From: Kosakonia sp. H02 | GTDB taxonomy: Bacteria; Pseudomonadota; Gammaproteobacteria; Enterobacterales; Enterobacteriaceae | DNA: 64,000 nucleotides | Direction of reading: 5' to 3' | Assembly (NCBI GenBank): GCA_030704225.1 | Contig: CP131915.1 | Location: 1,426,001-1,490,000 of the forward strand | Part shown: in pieces, positions 57,975 to 64,000 of the stretch | How positions within the stretch are numbered: position 1 is the first letter of the stretch | Layout of the letters: every line of letters begins with the position of its first letter | Notes under the pieces: model-generated | The model's database searches: none | Seen by the model: only the letters and a program-made list of their open reading frames with translations | What the model was told of the DNA's origin: nothing | Program-made: the position numbers and the translations under genes

Positions 57975-58457
57975 ATGAACAAGGTTGCTCATTTTTACCG
58001 TGAACTGGTTGCCTCATTGACCGAACGCCTGCGTAATGGCGATCGTGATATTGACGCATTAGTCGAACAGGCACGCCAGCGGGTCGCACAGACCGGTGAA
58101 TTAACGCGCACAGAAGTTGACGAGCTGATGCGGGCCATCCGCCGCGATCTGGAAGAGTTTGCGCGCAGTTATAACGAAAGTCAGGATGAGGTCACCGACG
58201 GCGTTTTTATGCGGGTGATTAAAGAGAGCATCTGGCAGGAGCTGGCGGATATCACCGATAAAACGCAACTGGAGTGGCGCGAGGTGTTCCAGGATCTTAA
58301 TCACCACGGCGTGTATCACAGCGGCGAAGTGGTGGGGCTGGGGAATCTGGTTTGTGAGAAGTGCCATTTTCACCTGGCGGTTTATACGCCTGATGTGTTG
58401 CCGCTGTGCCCTAAATGCGGTCACGATCAGTTCCAGCGTCGTCCGTTTGAACCTTGA
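57975..58457 (+). CDS. ybeL: zinc-ribbon protein YbeL
   Basis: Protein of unknown function (DUF1451 family), 160 residues as in E. coli. The N-terminal two-thirds is charged and helical; the C-terminus has two CxxC pairs, CEKCHF and CPKCGHDQF, expected to bind one zinc. Divergent from leuS with a 236-bp gap in which I see no definite signal, and convergent with gltL. Confidence 0.9.
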   Translation: MNKVAHFYRELVASLTERLRNGDRDIDALVEQARQRVAQTGELTRTEVDELMRAIRRDLEEFARSYNESQDEVTDGVFMRVIKESIWQELADITDKTQLEWREVFQDLNHHGVYHSGEVVGLGNLVCEKCHFHLAVYTPDVLPLCPKCGHDQFQRRPFEP

Positions 58458-58465
58458 TGAAAGCG

Positions 58466-58493
58466 CCTGCCCACGAATGAGGGGCAGGCGTAA
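58466..58493. terminator. hairpin between convergent ybeL and gltL
   Basis: CGCCTGCCC and GGGCAGGCG form a 9-bp perfect stem around about nine bases. No T-run follows on either side, so it may act with Rho or only block read-through. Confidence 0.5.
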
Positions 58494-58498
58494 CGCGG

Positions 58499-59224
58499 TT
58501 AGTGCAGGATCTTGGCAAGGAAGTCTTTGGCGCGTTCCGATTTCGGGTTGTCGAAGAAGGCCTCTTTCTCGGAGTCTTCGACAATTTTCCCTTCATCCAT
58601 AAAGATCACGCGGTTCGCCACTTTACGGGCAAAGCCCATTTCGTGAGTCACCACCATCATCGTCATCCCTTCGTTTGCCAGTTCGACCATCACGTCCAGC
58701 ACTTCGTTGATCATCTCCGGATCGAGGGCGGAAGTCGGTTCATCAAACAGCATCGCTACCGGATCCATACACAGCGCGCGGGCGATGGCCACACGTTGCT
58801 GCTGACCCCCGGAAAGCTGCGCCGGGAATTTATTGGCATGGGCCGACAGGCCGACGCGTTCCAGTAGCTTAAGCCCTTTGTCCCGCGCGGCGGCTTTATC
58901 ACGCTTGAGCACTTTCACCTGTGCCAGCGTCAGGTTTTCGATAATCGACAAGTGCGGGAACAGCTCAAAGTGCTGGAACACCATACCGACATGGGAACGC
59001 AGTTCTGCCAGATTGGTTTTCTTGTCATTCACTTTGGTGCCGTTAACCACGATCTCGCCTTTTTGCACCGGCTCCAGACCGTTCACCGTTTTAATCAGCG
59101 TCGATTTGCCGGAACCCGACGGGCCGCAAACCACCACCACTTCACCTTTTTTCACTTCTGTGGAGCAGTCGGTCAGCACCTGAAAGTGGCCATACCATTT
59201 CGAAACATTTTTCAGGGAAATCAT
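58499..59224 (-). CDS. gltL: glutamate/aspartate ABC transporter ATPase GltL
   Basis: ATP-binding subunit of the GltIJKL amino-acid importer. In 241 residues: Walker A GPSGSGKST (34-42), ABC signature LSGGQQQRV, Walker B VAMLFDEPTSALDP and the H-loop VTHEM. Length equals E. coli. Overlaps the gltK stop by 1 bp. Confidence 0.97.
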   Translation of the reverse strand: MISLKNVSKWYGHFQVLTDCSTEVKKGEVVVVCGPSGSGKSTLIKTVNGLEPVQKGEIVVNGTKVNDKKTNLAELRSHVGMVFQHFELFPHLSIIENLTLAQVKVLKRDKAAARDKGLKLLERVGLSAHANKFPAQLSGGQQQRVAIARALCMDPVAMLFDEPTSALDPEMINEVLDVMVELANEGMTMMVVTHEMGFARKVANRVIFMDEGKIVEDSEKEAFFDNPKSERAKDFLAKILH

Positions 59225-59898
59225 TAGACGGTCCTTTTCTTCAGCCAGCTGACCAACAGCGAAGCACTAAGACTGATAACAAAATAGACAGCGCCAGCAA
59301 ACAGGATCATTTCGACCTGGGTGCCGTCACGCTCGCCAATCGTAGAGGCCGTGCGGAAGAAATCCGCCAGGCTCAGGACATATACCAACGAGGTGTCCTG
59401 GAATAAGACGATCCCCTGCGTAAGCAGCAGTGGAACCATGGCGCGAAACGCCTGCGGCAGGATGATAAGTTTCATCGACTGCCAGTGCGTCATGCCCAGC
59501 GCCAGCGCGGCGCTGGATTGCCCGCGGGAAATACTCTGGATACCAGCGCGAATGATTTCGGAGTAGTAGGCCGCTTCAAACATTGAGAAGGCCACCATCG
59601 CGGAAATCAGGCGGATATCGGTTTGTGGTGACAGACCGAGCACATTTTGCAGAAAACCCGGCACAATCAGATAGAACCACAACAGCACCATTACCAGCGG
59701 AATGGAGCGGAACACGTTCACGTAACTTTTGGCGAACCAGCGCAGCGGGGTGAAGGTCGACAGGCGCATCACCGCCAACAGCGTTCCCCAGACGATGCCG
59801 ACAATAATAGCGATAATGGTGATTTTCAGCGTGACAATCAGCCCGTCCACCAGATACGGCAGGGCAGGGACGACAGAACTCCAGTCAAACTCGTACAT
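59224..59898 (-). CDS. gltK: glutamate/aspartate ABC transporter permease GltK
   Basis: Inner-membrane subunit of the GltIJKL importer, 224 residues as in E. coli, HisMQ family with about five helices and the EAA loop SSAALALGMTHWQSMKLIIL. Two bp after gltJ, and coupled to gltL by a 1-bp overlap. Confidence 0.97.
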   Translation of the reverse strand: MYEFDWSSVVPALPYLVDGLIVTLKITIIAIIVGIVWGTLLAVMRLSTFTPLRWFAKSYVNVFRSIPLVMVLLWFYLIVPGFLQNVLGLSPQTDIRLISAMVAFSMFEAAYYSEIIRAGIQSISRGQSSAALALGMTHWQSMKLIILPQAFRAMVPLLLTQGIVLFQDTSLVYVLSLADFFRTASTIGERDGTQVEMILFAGAVYFVISLSASLLVSWLKKRTV

Positions 59899-59900
59899 GA

Positions 59901-60641
59901 TTATTTGCCTCCCATATTGCCCGGCAGGCGAATTTTGCGTTCAACCAGGTTCATCGCCAACATAATGACGGCGTTAATCAACACATAAGCGACGGTAATT
60001 GCGGTAAAGGATTCCCACGCATGGGCGGAGTAATCCAGCAATTTTCCCGCCTGCGCCGCCATGTCCACCAGGCCGATAGTCGAGGCGATGGCCGAGTTTT
60101 TCACCAGGTTCATCATCTCAGAGGTCATTGGCGGCACAATCACGCGATAGGCATTAGGCAGCAGTACGTAGCGGTAGGTTTGCGGTAGCGTTAATCCCAT
60201 CGCCAGACCGGCATTTTTTTGGCCACGCGGCAGCGACTGGATCGCCGCGCGGACCTGTTCGCACACACGGGCGGCGGTAAACAGCCCGAGACAAACCATC
60301 GACGAAACGAAGAACTGAATGTTGGGATCCAGCTCCGCCTTGAACCACATGCCGATATCTTCCGGCAGCAATTCTGGTACCACCAGATACCAGGTGAAGA
60401 ACTGCACGATCAGCGGCACGTTACGGAACAGCTCGACATAGCAAGTGCCAATGCCGGACAAGAAACGGTTAGGAACGGTGCGCAGGATGCCAAACAGAGA
60501 ACCGACCAGGAAAGCGATAATCCAGGCCGTCACGGAAAGCGCGATAGTGACCTGAAAACCACTCCATAGCCAGCCAAGATAGGTGGTGTTGCCGAACGGG
60601 GCTTGTTGCAGGAAAATTCCCCAGTTCCAGTCTATGGACAT
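59901..60641 (-). CDS. gltJ: glutamate/aspartate ABC transporter permease GltJ
   Basis: Second HisMQ-type permease of GltIJKL, 246 residues as in E. coli. Begins MSIDWNWGIFLQQAPFGNTTYL; the EAA loop KNAGLAMGLTLPQTYRYVLLP is visible. It is separated from gltI by 158 bp that contain SroC and a terminator, so part of the gltI transcripts end before this gene. Confidence 0.97.
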   Translation of the reverse strand: MSIDWNWGIFLQQAPFGNTTYLGWLWSGFQVTIALSVTAWIIAFLVGSLFGILRTVPNRFLSGIGTCYVELFRNVPLIVQFFTWYLVVPELLPEDIGMWFKAELDPNIQFFVSSMVCLGLFTAARVCEQVRAAIQSLPRGQKNAGLAMGLTLPQTYRYVLLPNAYRVIVPPMTSEMMNLVKNSAIASTIGLVDMAAQAGKLLDYSAHAWESFTAITVAYVLINAVIMLAMNLVERKIRLPGNMGGK

Positions 60642-60654
60642 AAATCTACTCCGG

Positions 60655-60679
60655 AAAAAAAAGGGTAGCAGCGCTACCC
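60655..60679 (-). terminator. terminator/attenuator at the SroC 3' end
   Basis: On the minus strand GGGTAGC and GCTACCC form a 7-bp stem around a 3-nt loop (60663-60679), followed by eight T residues (60655-60662 in plus-strand A). Partial read-through would feed gltJKL. Confidence 0.9.
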
Positions 60680-60805
60680 TCGAAGATTGTATGAAGTGCG
60701 AGTTTTCACGCTGAAGGGGGAACGACCCCTCAACGCATAGTCTGTCCGTGCAACTTCGACAATCGAGAGGGCAGGTAAACCCGCCCCTAATGGTTGTAAT
60801 TAGTT
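60655..60805 (-). ncRNA. sroC: small RNA SroC in the gltI-gltJ gap
   Basis: In E. coli and Salmonella the gltIJKL message is processed to the ~150-nt SroC, which sponges GcvB and MgrR. Here the gap between gltI and gltJ has the same size, ends with a strong hairpin and T-run, and its GAGGGGTCGTTCCCCC-type stem (60711-60733 region) is GC-rich. The exact 5' end cannot be set by eye and is placed at the gltI stop codon. Confidence 0.75.
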
Positions 60806-61720
60806 CAGAGCTTTGTCATTCGGTTCTTTGAACAGCGCTTTCATATCGTCAGAGAGTTCGAAGTTCAGGTTCATGTTTTTTGGCGGAATGGGGTTTTTAA
60901 ACCACTTGTCGAAGGATTTTTCCGCCGCGCCGGAGGTTTGCACCTGAGCAATGGTGTCATCCATCAGCTTTTTAAACTCGGGATCGTTTTTGCGCAGCAT
61001 GCAGCCGTAGGCTTCTTTCGATTGCGGAGTGCCAACGATGTCCCAGTTATCCGGTTTCTTGGCTTTCGCGCGTTCACCGGCAAGCAGGGCGTCATCCATC
61101 ATAAAGGCCACTGCACGGCCGCTTTCCAGGGTACGGAATGAGTCGCCATGATCTTTTGCGCTGATGATGCGCATATCCATTTTTTTCTCGTCGTTCAGCT
61201 TGTTCAGCAGGATCTCGGAAGTGGTACCGGAGGTCACGACGACCGCTTTGCCTTTCAGATCGGCGAAATCTTTAATCGCACCGCCTTTTTTGGTCAGCAG
61301 GCGCGTACCGACGACGAAAATGGTGTCAGAGAAAGCCGCTTGTTTCTGGCGTTCAACGTTGTTGGTGGTGGAACCACATTCAAAGTCAAAAGTGCCGTTT
61401 TGCAGCAGTGGAATACGGTTTTGAGAAGTGATGGGGATAAGCTTCACGGCCAGGTCCGGCTTGTTGAGCTTTTTCTTCACCGCTTCGACGATGGCATTGG
61501 AGTAGTCCTGAGAGTAACCCACGACTTTTTGTGTGTTGTCGTAATAGGAGAACGGTACGGAAGACTCACGGTGACCGACGACGATAACGCCATTTTTGGC
61601 AATTTTATCCAGCGTCGATTGCTGAGCCGCTGCGTCGGCAGGTTTCGCATCTTCAGCATGGACCAGGCCGGCGGAAATTCCCATCACCAGCATCGCGGCG
61701 GCCAGTTTACGTAATTGCAT
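60800..61720 (-). CDS. gltI: periplasmic glutamate/aspartate-binding protein GltI
   Basis: Substrate-binding protein of GltIJKL. It has 306 residues (E. coli 302), with a signal peptide ending near VHA (residue 22), a short Ala/Asp-rich spacer, and then STLDKIAKNGVIVVGHRESSVPF. Amino-acid pocket segments GYSQDYSNAIVEAV, FDFECGSTTNNVERQ and VVVTSGTTSE are intact. First gene of the operon. Confidence 0.97.
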   Translation of the reverse strand: MQLRKLAAAMLVMGISAGLVHAEDAKPADAAAQQSTLDKIAKNGVIVVGHRESSVPFSYYDNTQKVVGYSQDYSNAIVEAVKKKLNKPDLAVKLIPITSQNRIPLLQNGTFDFECGSTTNNVERQKQAAFSDTIFVVGTRLLTKKGGAIKDFADLKGKAVVVTSGTTSEILLNKLNDEKKMDMRIISAKDHGDSFRTLESGRAVAFMMDDALLAGERAKAKKPDNWDIVGTPQSKEAYGCMLRKNDPEFKKLMDDTIAQVQTSGAAEKSFDKWFKNPIPPKNMNLNFELSDDMKALFKEPNDKALN

Positions 61721-62160
61721 ATCCAGACTCCTTTATCGTCAGTGCGAAAAGCACGTTGATACCCGTTGTGTTGTTGTTATGTGCTGCCACATATTCGTGC
61801 AGTGTCGAGTGTGTTTGTTACATCCAGTCTGGCTTAATGTAAAGATTTTGCTGCGGTATTGTTTATTTTTGCGAGGCGCGCCGCACCGTTAAGAGGCAAA
61901 AATCTTTCATTGCACCAGAATGGTGCTGCTACTGTTCCCTGCCGGTGCGACAAGATTGCACATAAGCGGATTTCATAGCTGCGGGGTAGATATAAGCAAG
62001 CGGCATGCCAAAACAAGCATTTGATCGGCGGGCAGATCTGTATGTAGGCCGGATAAGGCGCAGCCGCCATCCGGCAAGTATGTCCGGTGGCGTTTTATCG
62101 CCGGATGGCGCTGACGCTTATCCGGCCTACAGAGTGAGAAGGCCGGGGAGTGGAAAGGCG
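61721..62160. promoter_or_regulatory. lnt-gltI intergenic region
   Basis: This 440-bp gap contains no supported gene. The gltI leader occupies 61721 to about 61850, without a promoter that I can define with confidence. The part next to lnt carries a BIME (62044-62130). Between, 61850-62040 shows nothing recognisable. E. coli K-12 has an IS element near this position; none is seen here. Confidence 0.65.
62044..62130. repeat. BIME: two inverted REP units between lnt and gltI
   Basis: GTAGGCCGGATAAGGCG...GCCATCCGGC (62044-62075) and GCCGGATGGCGCTGACG...ATCCGGCCTAC (62100-62130) are two REP palindromes in opposite orientation, separated by 24 bp. It follows the lnt stop. Confidence 0.9.
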
Positions 62161-63699
62161 TTAACGACGACGCTGGCGCAGGCTGATTATCAGCGCGGCA
62201 AAGCCCAACAGACCAGAGATTACCCACACCGGCCAGTTGCCCATTCGCGCGTACGGCGTCAGGCCCGTTGTCGGCGTGACGTGGGTCGTCAGCACCTCAC
62301 GGGTAAATTGCGGCAGCATGGCCTGAATCTCGCCCTGCGGGCCAATCACGGCGGTAATACCATTATTGGTGCTGCGCAGCAGCGGGCGCGCCAGTTCCAG
62401 CGAGCGCATACGCGCCATCTGGAAATGTTGCCACGGGCCGATCGACTTACCGAACCAGGCATCGTTTGAGATAGTCAGCAGGAAATCAGTATCCGGGCGG
62501 AAATTGTCGCGCACCTGTTCGCCGAGAATGATTTCATAGCAAATCGCCGCCGTGAGTTTGAAACCGTGCGCACTCAACGGCGGTTGCACATAGGGCCCTC
62601 GGCTGAAGGATGACATCGGCAAATCAAAGAACGGGGCCAGCGGGCGTAAAATCGACTCCAGCGGCACAAACTCGCCAAACGGCACCAGATGGTTTTTGTT
62701 GTAACGATCCGTCGAACTGTAGCTGTAGGCGCTGTCTTTACCGAGCGTAATCACCGTGTTGTAGGTGTCGTAACGGTTTTGCTTGTTGAGGCGCGCATCG
62801 ACAATGCCGGTGATCAGCGTGCTGTTATTTTCGCGCAGCACATTATCCATCTCGTTCAAAAAGCGTTGCTGATTGATTTCCAGATCCGGGATTGCTGATT
62901 CCGGCCAGATAATCAGCTGCGATTTGCCCAGCACCTGCCCGGTCGCACCGGCATAAATCTTCAGCGTATTAATCAGTTGCCCTTCGTCCCACTTCAGGGA
63001 TTGCGGGATATTTCCCTGCACCATCGTCACCTGGGTGGTGCGGTCTGGCAGCAGTTGATACCACTGAATAAAACGCAGCGGGAACGGCAGGGCAAACAAC
63101 ACGATAGCCGCCACCAGCGGACGCCAGTTACGCGTCACCAGCGCCAGTGCCAGCAGGCCACTGACGACCATCAGCAGAAAGTTGATCGACTCAACGCCCA
63201 GCACCGGCGCCAGGCCTTTCAGCGGGCCGTCAATCTGGCTGTAGCCAAACTGCAACCACGGGAAGCCGGTCAGGATCCAGCCGCGCAGAAACTCGGTGAT
63301 TTGCCAGACGACGGGTGCCGCAATCGCTACGCGCAACCAGCTGGTTTGCGGCCACAGGCGCGACAATATTCCGGCAAACAGGCCGGTATATAACGACAGG
63401 TACGCCGCCAGCAACACCACCAGGAAAATATTGACCGGGCCCGGCATCCCGCCGAATTGGGCGATGCTGACATACACCCAGTGAACGCCGCTGCCAAACA
63501 GGCCAAGACCCCAGAAATAGCCAATCCAGGCGGCCTGTAACGGGCGACGATTGAGGGTTAAGCCTTGCAGACCGATAAGGGAAATGAGCGCTGCGGGCCA
63601 GAAGTCATAAGGAGAAAAAGCCAGCGTTCCGCTGGCTCCGAACAGTAACGCCAGCAGCAGACGCACGCGCTGGCGCTCAAACAGTGGGGCAAATACCAT
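62161..63699 (-). CDS. lnt: apolipoprotein N-acyltransferase Lnt
   Basis: Inner-membrane enzyme adding the third acyl chain to lipoproteins (clients in this window include RlpA and LptE). It has 512 residues as in E. coli, with about eight membrane helices (mainly 12-210 and 486-505) and a periplasmic nitrilase domain holding the catalytic triad E267, K335 and C387 (in AAICYEI). Five bp after corC, so both are co-transcribed. Confidence 0.98.
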   Translation of the reverse strand: MVFAPLFERQRVRLLLALLFGASGTLAFSPYDFWPAALISLIGLQGLTLNRRPLQAAWIGYFWGLGLFGSGVHWVYVSIAQFGGMPGPVNIFLVVLLAAYLSLYTGLFAGILSRLWPQTSWLRVAIAAPVVWQITEFLRGWILTGFPWLQFGYSQIDGPLKGLAPVLGVESINFLLMVVSGLLALALVTRNWRPLVAAIVLFALPFPLRFIQWYQLLPDRTTQVTMVQGNIPQSLKWDEGQLINTLKIYAGATGQVLGKSQLIIWPESAIPDLEINQQRFLNEMDNVLRENNSTLITGIVDARLNKQNRYDTYNTVITLGKDSAYSYSSTDRYNKNHLVPFGEFVPLESILRPLAPFFDLPMSSFSRGPYVQPPLSAHGFKLTAAICYEIILGEQVRDNFRPDTDFLLTISNDAWFGKSIGPWQHFQMARMRSLELARPLLRSTNNGITAVIGPQGEIQAMLPQFTREVLTTHVTPTTGLTPYARMGNWPVWVISGLLGFAALIISLRQRRR

Positions 63700-63704
63700 T
63701 TACA

Positions 63705-64000
63705 TTACTCATCCAGTTTCGGTTGCGGAGAATCATCCGGCATTCTGACATGGACCTGAATAATACGTCGACTGTCTGCCATAGCGACCTTGAATTGGTA
63801 ACCATCAATTTCAATGGCTTCGCCGCGTGCGGGCAGGTGGCCGAACGCCTGCATCACCAGCCCGCCGATGGTATCCACCTCTTCATCACTGAAGTGGGTG
63901 CCGAAGGCTTCGTTGAAGTCTTCAATCGGGGCCAGCGCACGCACCGTCCAGGTGTGGCGGCTGAGCTGGCGGAAATCGATATCCTCTTCTTCGTCGTATT
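63705..64000 (-). CDS. corC: CorC/HlyC-family magnesium/cobalt efflux protein CorC, C-terminal part
   Basis: The last 98 codons or so of CorC (YbeX, 292 residues in E. coli), a CBS-domain protein linked to Mg/Co export. Visible is the C-terminal CorC/HlyC domain: DFRQLSRHTWTVRALAPIEDF, the FGTHFSDEEVDTIGGLVM segment and the ending DDSPQPKLDE. The frame is open to the right edge, where it begins YDEEEDID; the CBS pair lies beyond the window. Confidence 0.94.
   Translation of the reverse strand, partial: YDEEEDIDFRQLSRHTWTVRALAPIEDFNEAFGTHFSDEEVDTIGGLVMQAFGHLPARGEAIEIDGYQFKVAMADSRRIIQVHVRMPDDSPQPKLDE

Noticed and set aside
62044..62130. Possible short CRISPR-like repeats near lnt
   Set aside because: The two units are inverted REP palindromes; there are no evenly spaced direct repeats or cas genes.

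Overview
The window is chromosomal DNA of a member of the Enterobacteriaceae, seen from gene content, near-identity of many recalled Escherichia coli/Salmonella proteins, REP/BIME palindromes and a canonical oriC. The combination of a dgo operon, cobD (a B12 gene absent from E. coli), and absence of yidB/yidX, tnaCAB, chrR and bgl next to their usual neighbours suggests an Enterobacter/Klebsiella/Kosakonia/Salmonella-type relative rather than E. coli; the genus cannot be fixed by eye.

Left part (1-44775) is the classical replication-origin neighbourhood, in the same order as E. coli: the D-galactonate operon dgoRKADT (dgoT cut by the window edge), yidA, the gyrB-recF-dnaN-dnaA replication operon, divergent rpmH-rnpA-yidD-yidC-mnmE, then yieE, adeP, yieH, cbrC, the phosphate operon pstSCAB-phoU, glmUS (amino-sugar synthesis), the complete ATP synthase operon atpIBEFHAGDC, rsmG and mnmG, oriC with DnaA boxes and a dense cluster of GATC sites, mioC, asnC, asnA, viaA-ravA and the first 165 codons of the potassium transporter kup.

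At about 44775/44776 the sequence changes abruptly. The kup reading frame is cut and joined, tail to tail, to dacA (penicillin-binding protein 5) cut after codon 316. From there to 64000 the sequence is the block that lies at about 14 min in E. coli: dacA', rlpA, mrdB, mrdA, rlmH, rsfS (cell elongation and ribosome biogenesis), cobC/cobD, nadD, holA, lptE, leuS, ybeL, gltIJKL with the sRNA SroC, lnt and the C-terminal end of corC. In E. coli these two blocks lie more than a megabase apart. No repeat, insertion sequence or phage sequence is visible at the join. It is either a recent non-homologous rearrangement inactivating kup and damaging dacA, or a chimeric join in the assembly. This is the most important observation in the window.

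Otherwise the region is core housekeeping sequence. I see no CRISPR array, defence island, prophage, transposase, rRNA or tRNA gene, and I found no convincing undescribed multi-gene system. Small points of interest are a degenerate phosphopantetheinyl transferase (yieE), an oriC with an altered left 13-mer, an interrupted-palindrome repeat inside the dgo operon, and REP elements at several operon gaps.
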